A stretch of DNA of 64,000 nucleotides from Hymenobacter convexus (GTDB taxonomy: Bacteria > Bacteroidota > Bacteroidia > Cytophagales > Hymenobacteraceae), in assembly GCF_030580955.1 (NCBI RefSeq), contig NZ_JAUQON010000013.1:1-64000 (forward strand), read 5' to 3'. Position 1 is the first letter of the stretch. The number at the start of each line of letters is the position of its first letter. Below, piece after piece: positions 12,593 through 20,289 of the stretch. Made by a program: the position numbers and the translations under genes. Below the pieces are notes generated by a model, which had not been told where the DNA came from, did no database searches, and saw only the letters and a list, made by a program, of their open reading frames with translations.

Positions 12593-13564
12593 CTACACGC
12601 TCAAAATCTCCACCATCCGCATAAAGCTCTGGTTGATGAGCTTCTTCTTGTTGATGGTATCTACGAATGGGGTGTACACCAGCTTTTTATCAATGATGCC
12701 GGCCATTACGTTGCGCATGCCGTTCATGAGGCCCTCTACGGCGGCGATGCCGATTTGGGAGCCCAGCAGGCGGTCGGAGGCCGTGGGCGAGCCGCCGCGC
12801 TGAATGTGGCCGATTACCGTCACGCGGGTATCGAGCTGCGGAATGGCTTCCTTCACGCGGGCCGCTACCTGGGTGGCGTTGCCCTCCTCGTCGCCCTCGG
12901 CCACGATGACGATGAACGAGGTTTTGGAGCGGTGCCAGCCGGCCTGTAGGGTTTCTACCACCACGTCGGTGCTCATCTGGGTTTCGGGAATCATCACGAT
13001 TTCGGCCCCGCCCCCGATGGCGCACGGAATGGCGATGTAGCCCGAGTCGCGGCCCATCACCTCCACAAAAAAGCAGCGGTCGTGCGAGTCGGCCGTGTCC
13101 CGGATTTTGTCGATGCATTCCAGCGCCGTGTTCACGGCCGTGTCGTAGCCGATGGTGTAGTCGGTGCCGTAGAGGTCGTTGTCGATGGTGCCCGGCGCGC
13201 CCACCGTCGGAATGCCGAATTCTTCCTCGAAAATGGTGGCGCCCGTGAAAGTGCCGTTGCCGCCAATGGCCACCAGGCCTTCAATGCCGTGGTTCACCAG
13301 CTGGTCGAAGGCCTGCTGGCGGCCTTCCTTGGTCATAAATTTCAAGCTGCGGGCCGATTTCAGGATGGTGCCGCCCTTCTGCACCGTGTTGGAAACCGAC
13401 GCGGAATCGAGCCGCACAAATTCACCCTTAATCATACCGCTGTAGCCGCGCATGATGCCGTATACCTCAATGCCGTGGTACGTGGCCGTGCGGACCACCG
13501 CCCGGATGGCGGCGTTCATGCCCGGCGAATCGCCGCCGCTGGTAAATACTGCTATTCTTTTCAT
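12593..13564 (-). CDS. pfkA: ATP-dependent 6-phosphofructokinase
   Basis: Glycolytic PfkA, phosphorylating fructose 6-phosphate to the 1,6-bisphosphate. ATP-site TSGGDSPGMNA near the N-terminus, catalytic APGTIDNDLYGTD, MGRDSGYIA and GHIQRGGSPTASDR are intact. Gly (GGNGT) where PPi-dependent enzymes have Asp supports ATP use. The 323-residue length matches the family. The Met at 13564 is chosen because homology begins MKRIAVFTSGGD; CAGGAG lies directly in front of it. Upstream in-frame codons lack family similarity. Confidence 0.95.
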   Translation of the reverse strand: MKRIAVFTSGGDSPGMNAAIRAVVRTATYHGIEVYGIMRGYSGMIKGEFVRLDSASVSNTVQKGGTILKSARSLKFMTKEGRQQAFDQLVNHGIEGLVAIGGNGTFTGATIFEEEFGIPTVGAPGTIDNDLYGTDYTIGYDTAVNTALECIDKIRDTADSHDRCFFVEVMGRDSGYIAIPCAIGGGAEIVMIPETQMSTDVVVETLQAGWHRSKTSFIVIVAEGDEEGNATQVAARVKEAIPQLDTRVTVIGHIQRGGSPTASDRLLGSQIGIAAVEGLMNGMRNVMAGIIDKKLVYTPFVDTINKKKLINQSFMRMVEILSV

Positions 13565-13797
13565 CTCCTGAGTCTTAAAACAAGCGGGCGCACCAATGGC
13601 GCCCAAACCCCGCAAAGTTGGCGAAACGTTTGCAATCCCCCATCAGCAAGCCCAAGAATGTCGGCAACAGCCGAGTTATCTTTTTTTCAACATTTCGCGT
13701 AATCAGATGCAAAACCGATTGTTTTTTCGTGTATCTTACCTCGACAATCGGCCAAAAAGTCTTTTAATCATCTCCCACCTCCTAATTCCCACGTTTT

Positions 13798-14256
13798 ATG
13801 TTCGGTTTTTTCGAAAATGAGCAGGCAAAAAAAATCAAGGGCCACCTTCTGAATCTGGCGGCTCTGGCCAAAGCGGACGGGCACATCGACGCCCGGGAAA
13901 TGAACTTCATCCTGGCGGTGGGCAAGAAAAATGGCCTGAGCCAGTCCGACGTTCAAGCCCTCGTGTCGGGCGCCAAAGGCACCAGCAACGACCTTCCCAC
14001 CAACGATTCCGAGCGTTTCGACCAGATTTTCGACCTTGTCGACATGATGCTGGCCGACGGTGTGGTGGATGAAACCGAGATGGAATTCTGCATCATGATG
14101 GCCGAAAAGCTGGGCTTCCGCAAAGCCATTGTGGGTGTGCTGGTGCGCAAAATCTCGCAGGGTGTGAAAGACGGCCTGCCGCGTGAACGAATCAAAGAGG
14201 AAAGCACTTCCTTTCTGAACTACAACGAGTTGCCCCGGCCCACGGTAACGCTTTAA
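13798..14256 (+). CDS. TerB-like (tellurite resistance protein B family) protein
   Basis: A 152-residue all-helical cytosolic protein resembling the TerB domain: two repeats with an acidic helix-turn (LAKADGHIDAREMNFI at about 22-37 and MMLADGVVDETEMEF at about 81-95), in which Asp and Glu residues probably bind a metal. Such stand-alone TerB proteins are common in Bacteroidota and their role is poorly known. There are no other ter genes here, so tellurite resistance should not be inferred. Confidence 0.75.
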   Translation: MFGFFENEQAKKIKGHLLNLAALAKADGHIDAREMNFILAVGKKNGLSQSDVQALVSGAKGTSNDLPTNDSERFDQIFDLVDMMLADGVVDETEMEFCIMMAEKLGFRKAIVGVLVRKISQGVKDGLPRERIKEESTSFLNYNELPRPTVTL

Positions 14257-14299
14257 GCCTATGGCATAAGCTTACTCCCGGCTATTTGCCTGCCCCTAA

Positions 14300-14342
14300 G
14301 CCCGGCCCGCTATCCTGCTTTGCCAGGATTTGGCGGGCCGGC
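14300..14342. terminator. GC-rich hairpin, probable bidirectional terminator
   Basis: GCCCGGCCCGC...ATCCTG pairs with CAGGAT..GCGGGCCGGC around a short loop (CTTTGC) between the convergent TerB-like and aminotransferase genes. It has no long T tract, so termination is likely but not certain. Confidence 0.5.
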
Positions 14343-14347
14343 TCCAT

Positions 14348-15556
14348 TTAACCCCTTCTAACTTTCGTGATGTACGTCACGGCCCGTAGCAGCGCCGCGC
14401 AGGCTTCGTCAATCTGCGCATCGGTGATGATGAGCGGTGGTGCCAGCCGCAACGAATTGTCGCAGAACAGAAACCAGTCAGTCAAAATGCCTTCGTGCTC
14501 CAGCGCGTAGTCGATGATGGGTTTGAGGACTTCAAACGAGTCAAATTCCACCGCCATCAGCAGGCCGCAGCCGCGCACGGCCCGAATGGCCGGGTGCCGC
14601 AGCTGCGCCCGAAACCGCGCCGCTTTGGCGGCCACGCCCTCGGCCAGCTTCTCATCTTGCACGATTTGCAGCGTGGCCAGCGCCGCCGCGCAGCTCACCG
14701 GGTGCCCGCCAAAGGTGGTGCAATGCCCCAAAATGGGGTTGGTTTTGAAACCCGACATGATTTCGGTGCTCGCGATGAAGGCCCCGATGGGCATGCCACC
14801 GCCCATGCCTTTGGCGCACACCAAGATATCAGGCTCGATGCCGAACTGCGTAAAGGCCCACATGGTGCCCGTGCGCCCGTAGCCGCACTGGATTTCGTCG
14901 AGGATGAGCAGGGCGCCCACTTCGGTACAGCGGGCGCGCAGCGTCGGCAGGTACTCGGGGCTGGGCACGCGCACACCAGCTTCACCCTGCACGGTTTCGA
15001 TGATGACGGCGGCGGTATGTTCGGTGATGAAGTCCAGGTCGGCCAGTTCGTTGTGGCGGATGTGGCGCACGTCGGGCAGCAGCGGGCGGAAGCTGTTTTT
15101 GAAGCCCTCGGAACCCGTGATGGATAGGGCGCCGTGCGTGGAGCCGTGGTAGGCGTTGAGGCAGGAAACGAGGCCGGTGCGGCCGGTGTGGCGCTTGGCC
15201 AGCTTCAGGGCGCCCTCGATGGCCTCGGTGCCGGAGTTGGTGAAATACACCGAATCGAGGTGCGCAGGCAGGGTTTTATGGATGGCCTCGGCCAGCTGGG
15301 CGGGCACGGCCTGCACCAGCTCGCCGTACACCATCAGGTGCAGGTATTTGTCGAGCTGGGCCTGGATGCCGGCCAGCACACGCGGGTGGCGGTGGCCCAC
15401 GTTGCTTACACCAATGCCTGAAATCAGGTCGAGGTAGCGGCGGCCATCGGGGCCGTACATGTAGATGCCTTCGGCCCGCTCAATTTCCAGCAGCAGCGGA
15501 AAATCGGAGGTTTGGGCCTGGTGGCGCAGAAATAGTTGGCGGGGTGTCAGGACCAC
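14348..15556 (-). CDS. class III aminotransferase (PLP-dependent)
   Basis: A 402-residue fold-type I aminotransferase of the acetylornithine/4-aminobutyrate group. Visible features are SGIGVSNVGHRHP, the cofactor-binding NSGTEAIEGALKLA, the AYHGSTHGALS segment, the LILDEIQCGYGRTG aspartate that contacts the pyridine nitrogen, and PLP lysine in CAKGMGGGMPIGAF. Substrate cannot be fixed from sequence; no arg or gab genes are adjacent. The start is GTG at 15556; the homologous N-terminus (LTPRQLFLRH) follows at once and no ATG is available. The start abuts a degenerate CGGATTT repeat, suggesting the original ATG was replaced. Confidence 0.87.
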   Translation of the reverse strand: MVLTPRQLFLRHQAQTSDFPLLLEIERAEGIYMYGPDGRRYLDLISGIGVSNVGHRHPRVLAGIQAQLDKYLHLMVYGELVQAVPAQLAEAIHKTLPAHLDSVYFTNSGTEAIEGALKLAKRHTGRTGLVSCLNAYHGSTHGALSITGSEGFKNSFRPLLPDVRHIRHNELADLDFITEHTAAVIIETVQGEAGVRVPSPEYLPTLRARCTEVGALLILDEIQCGYGRTGTMWAFTQFGIEPDILVCAKGMGGGMPIGAFIASTEIMSGFKTNPILGHCTTFGGHPVSCAAALATLQIVQDEKLAEGVAAKAARFRAQLRHPAIRAVRGCGLLMAVEFDSFEVLKPIIDYALEHEGILTDWFLFCDNSLRLAPPLIITDAQIDEACAALLRAVTYITKVRRG

Positions 15557-15600
15557 AGATTCTTCGGATTTAAGCGGATTTCACGGATTTTGTGGACGGT
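15557..15600. repeat. short degenerate repeat (GGATTT motif) at the aminotransferase start
   Basis: ACAGATTCTTCGGATTT then AAGCGGATTTCACGGATT form direct repeats of a CGGATTT unit. This sequence type is found as a dispersed repeat in other bacteria. It lies immediately 5' of the GTG start of the leftward aminotransferase. Confidence 0.45.
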
Positions 15601-15610
15601 TGAACGCCAG

Positions 15611-15709
15611 CTGTCATCCTGAGCGCAGCGAAGGACCTGCTCACGTTCGAATAGCTTGCAGCCGTTAACGCAAACGTGAGAAGGTCTTTCGCTGCGCTCA
15701 GGATGACAG
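15611..15709. repeat. REP-like inverted repeat, family A (CATCCTGAG variant), copy 4
   Basis: Left arm CTGTCATCCTGAGCGCAGCG at 15611 pairs with the right arm ending at 15709, with inner arms AACGTGAG/CTCACGTT. The same variant occurs at 42350-42452 and, decayed, at 47672-47760. Confidence 0.88.
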
Positions 15710-15756
15710 GCAGGTTACAGAACCGACAATTGTCCGTTTCGATTATTCCGCAAAAG

Positions 15757-15788
15757 TAAAAGGCCGCTGCGGGGGCAGCGGCCTTTTG
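15757..15788 (-). terminator. Rho-independent terminator
   Basis: AAAAGGCCGCTGC pairs with GCAGCGGCCTTTT around GGGG. It lies 24 bases downstream of the stop of the leftward LTXXQ-like gene and probably ends the sigma/anti-sigma transcript. Confidence 0.8.
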
Positions 15789-15811
15789 GCATAGCTCAGA
15801 AAGAAAAGGAG

Positions 15812-16318
15812 TTAATCGTTACTCAGAGCCGGGGCGGCACCACCCGGCCCGGCCACGCGCTTGATGACTTCTTTGGTGAAGTCGCGCTCGGCCTGAAACA
15901 GCTGAGCCACCTGACGCAGCGAAATCACCTTCTGGAACTTGTCGAAATATTCCTTTTCCAGATTCAACTCCTGCTGGCGCATGGTGAAGGCCTGGGTGAA
16001 ATTGTCGCGGATTTGCTGGTCGGTCATGCCCTCGGTCACGTCGCGGCGCAGCAGACGTCCGCTGCGGTTGAGCTCACGGCGTTTGGCCGAAAACTCGTTG
16101 TAGAGCGGCCAGAACTTCTGGGCCTGGTCCTGGGTGAGCGAAACGCGGTTGGTGATAAAGGCGATTTTGGCATTTTCGAGCTGGCCGAGCCGCTGGCCGG
16201 CCTTACGGCCGCCCAGGCCCGGGCCGCCGAGGCCACCCTGCGCGTGCGCAGCCGGGGCCGCGGCCACCAGCAAAGCCGCGAGGCTCAATAATCGAAAAAC
16301 AGAGGTGATAGAAAACAT
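15812..16318 (-). CDS. periplasmic LTXXQ/Spy-like protein, likely member of the sigma operon
   Basis: A 168-residue exported protein. Signal peptide about 1-26 (AAHAQ), a Gly-rich linker, then an all-helical region with RVSLTQDQAQKFWPLYNEF, which resembles the LTxxQ motif of Spy/CpxP chaperone-like proteins. In Bacteroidota such proteins typically follow an ECF sigma factor and membrane anti-sigma factor and are thought to sense envelope stress. Here it lies 15 bases downstream of the anti-sigma-like gene in the same direction, which fits that pattern. Sensor role is inferred. Confidence 0.75.
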   Translation of the reverse strand: MFSITSVFRLLSLAALLVAAAPAAHAQGGLGGPGLGGRKAGQRLGQLENAKIAFITNRVSLTQDQAQKFWPLYNEFSAKRRELNRSGRLLRRDVTEGMTDQQIRDNFTQAFTMRQQELNLEKEYFDKFQKVISLRQVAQLFQAERDFTKEVIKRVAGPGGAAPALSND

Positions 16319-16333
16319 AGTTGGGAAATCGGA

Positions 16334-16795
16334 TTACAGATAAGTCAGGTCTTCAGAGGGTTGTTCATCCAGCGCATTCGTCAGCTCTTCATCGGAAACG
16401 CGCAAAAAGCCTTTGGCAATGTTGGGGTGGGCCGCGGTGAGTACCGCGAGGTCGGAATTCTCGACGCGGGCGCCGCTCGTGAGCAGGTAGCCCACCAGCT
16501 CGGTGCGGGGCACGGCATCGAGCGAAGCGGTTGAGGCCGTGGCCGGTGTCAGGCGCGGCGTGCCGCTCATGTAGAACGAGGCCGCAAAGCCGCCCAGCAC
16601 GGCCACCGAGGCCAGGCCGGTGCGCAGCGCGGGCGTGAGCCAGGCCAGCCAGCCGGGCGCGGCGGGGCGGGCGTCGGCCTGGGGCAGCCGCGCCATTATT
16701 TGGGTCGGTAGTTTGTCAAAATAGCCTGTGGGCGGCTCGCTCAGCAGCGGGCGGGGCCGCCGGGGATGCGCGTCAAGCTTAAATGAAGTTTTCAT
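16334..16795 (-). CDS. anti-sigma-factor-like membrane protein
   Basis: A 153-residue protein with a cytosolic N-terminus containing PPTGYFDKLPTQIMARL, the short motif found in Bacteroidota proteins that follow ECF sigma genes, one transmembrane helix (about 58-76), and a periplasmic tail. It lies 65 bases downstream of the sigma factor gene. It lacks a recognisable ZAS zinc motif (H-x3-C-x2-C). It most likely tethers or modulates the sigma factor; this is inferred from position and architecture. Confidence 0.65.
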   Translation of the reverse strand: MKTSFKLDAHPRRPRPLLSEPPTGYFDKLPTQIMARLPQADARPAAPGWLAWLTPALRTGLASVAVLGGFAASFYMSGTPRLTPATASTASLDAVPRTELVGYLLTSGARVENSDLAVLTAAHPNIAKGFLRVSDEELTNALDEQPSEDLTYL

Positions 16796-16860
16796 GGCTC
16801 TTGGATGAAGAACGGGGGGCGGCGTTTAACTCCGCGAATAAAAATTTGTCTTTCGGCCGA

Positions 16861-17472
16861 TTAATCGTCGGTGGTACGGGTCACGTATTCCTCCACTTTC
16901 TTCACGGCGTGGTGGTAGCTGGCTTTCAACGCGCCCACGCTGGTGCCCGTTACTTCGGCCATTTGCTCGTAGGGCATCTCGTCGTAGTAGCGCAGGTTGA
17001 ACACGAGGCGCTGCTTGTCGGGCAGGCGCAGAATGGCCTTTTGCAGCTTGAGCTCTATCTCGTCGCCAGCCACGGCGGGGTCGGCTTCGATTTTAGCGGC
17101 CAGCTCGGCGCCCACATCGGTGAGGGGCAGCAGGAACTTGCGGCGCTTGCTGCCCAGGAAGTTGAGGCACTCGTTGGTGGCAATGCGGTATATCCAAGTG
17201 AAGAGGGCCGCGTCCTGCCGGAAGTTTTCGAGGTGCTTCCACACCTTCACAAACACGTCCTGGGTGAGGTCGTCGGCGTCGTCGTGGTCAATCACCATCT
17301 TGCGCACGTGCCAGTACACCTTGCTCTGGTACTTGCGCACGAGCTGGTTGAACGCCAGATTGCGCGAAGCCGGGTCTTGAAACTTGAGCAGGATTTCGTG
17401 GTCTTCCAAACGGGGAGGCCGGGGCGTTGGTCGTGAGCAGGCAGGCAGGCGGTTGGACCGCAAGGTAGGCAT
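16861..17472 (-). CDS. RNA polymerase ECF-type sigma factor
   Basis: Sigma-70 family protein with only regions 2 and 4. Region 2 contains LVRKYQSKVYWHVRKMV and DADDLTQDVFVKVWK, followed by the -10-recognition helix FTWIYRIATNECLNFL. Region 4 has LPDKQRLVFNLRYYDEMPY and the helix-turn-helix EQMAEVTGTSVGALKASYHHA. The Met at 17472 (MPTLRSN) gives 203 residues; the upstream in-frame extension to 17565 has no family similarity. First gene of a three-gene leftward set with an anti-sigma-like and an LTXXQ-like gene; probably autoregulated. Confidence 0.92.
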   Translation of the reverse strand: MPTLRSNRLPACSRPTPRPPRLEDHEILLKFQDPASRNLAFNQLVRKYQSKVYWHVRKMVIDHDDADDLTQDVFVKVWKHLENFRQDAALFTWIYRIATNECLNFLGSKRRKFLLPLTDVGAELAAKIEADPAVAGDEIELKLQKAILRLPDKQRLVFNLRYYDEMPYEQMAEVTGTSVGALKASYHHAVKKVEEYVTRTTDD

Positions 17473-17592
17473 CGCGTTTAACCGCCTTCCAGAACGTTTA
17501 TTCCATTTCTGGCCGGATGGGCCTCCAGCGCCTCCATCTGGCCCGATAAATGCACCGCACCACATTGTTCCACCTTCTCGGTTTCCACCCGT

Positions 17593-18030
17593 ATGAAGCC
17601 CTCTACTTTCTTCGCCATCATCTTGTTCGGGTTAGCTACCGCGCCGACGGCTCCGGCCCGGGCTCAAAATCCGGTTTCTACCAGTGTGTCGCAGAGCGGA
17701 AAGGTGAGCTTCCGCATCAAGCAGGAAGACTTCACCATTTACCTTTCGGACGCGGGCCAATTGCTCGATTACTACATCAATGGCAAGGGACGCATTGATT
17801 ATGACCTGAACGGCCGATTGAGAAGCATCGGCAGCGTGGGCATCGAATACGACCTGAACGACCGAATCCGAAAGATTGGCAGCAGCGCCATTTCATACGA
17901 TTTGAGCGACCGAATCAGGGAAGTGGGCCCTCTGCGCATCCGGTACAATCTCAACGACCAAATTACGGAAATTGGCAATACCCGCATCAGCTACGACCTG
18001 AACGGCCGGGTTTCCAATATTGATGGGTAG
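17593..18030 (+). CDS. secreted protein built of 16-residue tandem repeats
   Basis: A 145-residue protein with a signal peptide (about 1-24, ARAQ) and five 16-residue repeats from about residue 68 to the end, each starting YDLN/S and containing R-I-x-x-I-G (Tyr70, 86, 102, 118 and 134 are exactly in register). The repeats should stack as a short beta-solenoid or YD/MORN-like sheet. No known family is recognised with confidence. It is divergent from the sigma factor, so shares its upstream region. Function unknown. Confidence 0.75.
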   Translation: MKPSTFFAIILFGLATAPTAPARAQNPVSTSVSQSGKVSFRIKQEDFTIYLSDAGQLLDYYINGKGRIDYDLNGRLRSIGSVGIEYDLNDRIRKIGSSAISYDLSDRIREVGPLRIRYNLNDQITEIGNTRISYDLNGRVSNIDG

Positions 18031-18110
18031 CGCTTCAATCGTTTGATTAGCTGCGCATTTTCAATTTGCAACTCCTCTGCCATTGGCCTTCCGGCAATCC
18101 GCTTGCGCAC

Positions 18111-18491
18111 CTATTTGTCCACGCATGAGCAGGTCCAGCGGTTGTCGGGGATGGTGGGAAACACCAAAAAGAACTTGTTGGGCCGGTCTATTTTCTCTGC
18201 CTTGCCCTTGTCCAGATAGCCGCCGGTGAATAGCAGGTTGCCAGCTTTATCAACGGTAAATTTTCCCTTGCTGGGCGTTTTAAAACCAGAATAGAAATAG
18301 GTGCCATCCGGATTTATCGTGAACGAGCCGTGGGGCGTGAATTCGTAGAAGCCCCCGGTGTATTTGGTGGAGGTGCAGCCGTATTTCCCATATTTGAGGG
18401 TGGTTTTGGGTGCGGTCTGCGCCGTGGCGCCGTGGGCAAGCACTGAGAGGACAGCGCAGCTAATTCCCAGAATTAGGGTTCTTCTTTTCAT
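18111..18491 (-). CDS. small secreted protein of unknown function
   Basis: A 126-residue protein with a signal peptide (MKRRTLILGISCAVLSVL to about residue 25). The mature part is rich in Gly, Tyr and Lys (YGKYGCTST, GSFTINPDGTYFYSGF), with three cysteines, two at the end (WTCSCVDK). The repeated G-x-F/Y beta-strand pattern suggests a small beta-sandwich or jelly-roll. The Met at 18491 gives the better leader than the one three codons upstream. No family recognised. Confidence 0.65.
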   Translation of the reverse strand: MKRRTLILGISCAVLSVLAHGATAQTAPKTTLKYGKYGCTSTKYTGGFYEFTPHGSFTINPDGTYFYSGFKTPSKGKFTVDKAGNLLFTGGYLDKGKAEKIDRPNKFFLVFPTIPDNRWTCSCVDK

Positions 18492-18593
18492 CTCAAACAA
18501 CGGCTGCTTTTAAAAAGTCCGAGGGCAAACCAAAAATAACCGAAGCAAAACAAACCGCAACCGTGGCATACCTATTCCATTGCTGAAAGCACG

Positions 18594-18634
18594 CAAAAAA
18601 AGCCTCGTAGTGTATCCGCTACGAGGCTTTTTAT
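18594..18634. terminator. Rho-independent terminator
   Basis: AAAAAAAGCCTCGTAG pairs with CTACGAGGCTTTTTAT, with a loop TGTATCCG. It lies just past the stop of the leftward transketolase C half and ends the tkt-vWA transcript. Confidence 0.88.
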
Positions 18635-18649
18635 TAGAATGGAAACGGC

Positions 18650-19606
18650 TTATTTCTTGCGCTTCATCACCGCCTCCACGGCGGCCACGATGGCGGCTTC
18701 GTTGAGGTTGTATTTCTCCATCAGCTGGTCGGGGGTGCCGCTTTCGCCGAAGCTGTCGTGCACGGCCACCATTTCCAGGGGCAGGGGCTCCTCGCGGGCC
18801 AGCAGCTGGGCAATGCTGTCGCCGAGGCCGCCGTTCATCTGGTGCTCTTCGGCCGTCACCACGCAGCCGGTTTTGCGGGCCGAGGTGAGGATGGCCTCCG
18901 CATCCAGCGGCTTGATGGTGTGAATGTTGATAATTTCGGCGTTGATGCCTTTTTCGGCCAGGAGCTTGCCGGCCAGCACGGCCTTCCACACGAGGTGGCC
19001 GGTGGCGAAGATGCTCACGTCGGTGCCTTCGTTCAGGGTCCAGGCTTTGCCGATTTCAAACTTCTGGTCGGCCGGCGTGAAGTTGGGCACCACGGGGCGG
19101 CCGAAGCGCAGGTACACGGGGCCTTCGTAGTCGGCAATGGCGATGGTGGCGGCTTTGGTCTGGTTAAAGTCGCAGGGGTTGATGACGGTCATGCCGGGCA
19201 GCATTTTCATCATGCCCAGGTCTTCCAGAATCTGGTGGGTGGCGCCGTCTTCGCCCAGCGTGAGGCCGGCGTGGGAGGCGCAGATTTTCACGTTCTTGCC
19301 CGAGTAGGCAATGCTCTGGCGAATCTGGTCGTACACCCGGCCGGTGCTGAAGTTGGCGAAGGTGCCCGTAAAGGGGATTTTGCCGCCAATGGTCATGCCC
19401 GCGGCCACGCCCATCATATTGGCCTCGGCGATGCCGACCTGGAAAAACCGGTCGGGGTTTTCCTTCTTGAAGGCGTCCATTTTGAGCGAGCCGGTGAGGT
19501 CGGCGCAGAGGGCCACCACGTTGGGGTTGGTTTTGCCCAGCTCGGCCAGGCCCGCGCCGAAGCCGCTGCGGGTGTCTTTCGATTCGGTGTAGGGAAAGTC
19601 TTTCAT
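18650..19606 (-). CDS. transketolase, C-terminal subunit
   Basis: A 318-residue polypeptide equal to the pyrimidine-binding and C-terminal domains of transketolase, which moves two-carbon ketol units in the non-oxidative pentose phosphate pathway. GIAEANMMGVAAGM carries the catalytic Glu that contacts the thiamine N1'. SHAGLTLGEDGATHQ and the C-terminal VVTAEEHQMNGGLGDS are typical. It works with the N-terminal subunit encoded at 21803-22690, from which it is separated by two unrelated genes instead of being adjacent as is usual for split transketolases. Confidence 0.92.
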   Translation of the reverse strand: MKDFPYTESKDTRSGFGAGLAELGKTNPNVVALCADLTGSLKMDAFKKENPDRFFQVGIAEANMMGVAAGMTIGGKIPFTGTFANFSTGRVYDQIRQSIAYSGKNVKICASHAGLTLGEDGATHQILEDLGMMKMLPGMTVINPCDFNQTKAATIAIADYEGPVYLRFGRPVVPNFTPADQKFEIGKAWTLNEGTDVSIFATGHLVWKAVLAGKLLAEKGINAEIINIHTIKPLDAEAILTSARKTGCVVTAEEHQMNGGLGDSIAQLLAREEPLPLEMVAVHDSFGESGTPDQLMEKYNLNEAAIVAAVEAVMKRKK

Positions 19607-19651
19607 GAGGAGTTGGATTTGAGGCCGCTAGCGGCTTGGCGTTACAAAGGT

Positions 19652-20287
19652 TTAGTGTCTATGCCGATATTCATTCATCAGCTTCCGAAAGTTTTGCTGA
19701 GCGGCATGGTCGTTTGGATGGCGGAGTTGATTGGCTAGCGCTTCGAGCAATTGCGGGTCGTCGGAGTAAAGTTGTCGTATCAGTGCTTCGGATGACACGG
19801 TGAGCATCAGCCCGCCGATTATTGCCATCATTGTTGCCCGACGATTGACGCGTTGATTTAGTGCTAAGGCAATTATAAAAGAGACCAGAAGGGGAACTGC
19901 TGCAATAAGTAGCGTAGTACTTCCATTCCAAAACATTAGCTTAAATAGTACGCCGACTAAAGTGACTGCACTACTGATGTACATCACCTTTGGAGCAAGG
20001 GTATTTAGGAAAAAAGATTGGTTCTCACTGACTGAGAACTGATTGCTAAAGTTGCCGAAATATTGCTCCGGAAAGTTGACTTCATCAGTCGAAATCAGTG
20101 GCTCAAATGCTTTAAGAAAGTATACTTCGGCTAGTCCACCTAAGCCAATAATGAAAAGCGTTTCGTTCCGAACCCAATGATTCCAGAATAGAATAGCCCC
20201 CAGTATGCTGAGGAAGACGAACAGAACTTCCAGCTTAGGAAGCAATACATCGTACACTAAGCTCTCTCCCGGCTTAATCATTTGCAT
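19652..20287 (-). CDS. membrane protein with GldL-like segments
   Basis: A 211-residue protein with about five hydrophobic helices and a charged cytosolic C-terminus. Two helical hairpins, around 20-60 (ILGAILFWNHW, IIGLGGLAEVYFLKAFEP) and around 105-150 (LVGVLFKLMFWNGS), resemble the transmembrane part of GldL, the proton-channel subunit of the T9SS/gliding motor; the L-A-E-x-x-F-x-x-A-F-E-P pattern is the clearest match. It lacks the long GldL cytosolic helix. The upstream vWA stop and this start overlap (TAGTGATG), so translation is probably coupled; ATG at 20287 is chosen, with GTG at 20290 possible. Role unknown. Confidence 0.65.
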   Translation of the reverse strand: MQMIKPGESLVYDVLLPKLEVLFVFLSILGAILFWNHWVRNETLFIIGLGGLAEVYFLKAFEPLISTDEVNFPEQYFGNFSNQFSVSENQSFFLNTLAPKVMYISSAVTLVGVLFKLMFWNGSTTLLIAAVPLLVSFIIALALNQRVNRRATMMAIIGGLMLTVSSEALIRQLYSDDPQLLEALANQLRHPNDHAAQQNFRKLMNEYRHRH

Positions 20288-20289
20288 CA

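Noticed and set aside
13596..13820. 74-codon frame before the TerB-like gene
   Set aside because: Covers the promoter region and overlaps the TerB start; no protein-like features.
13798..14256. Tellurite resistance operon
   Set aside because: Only a stand-alone TerB-like domain; no terC, terD or terZ genes nearby.
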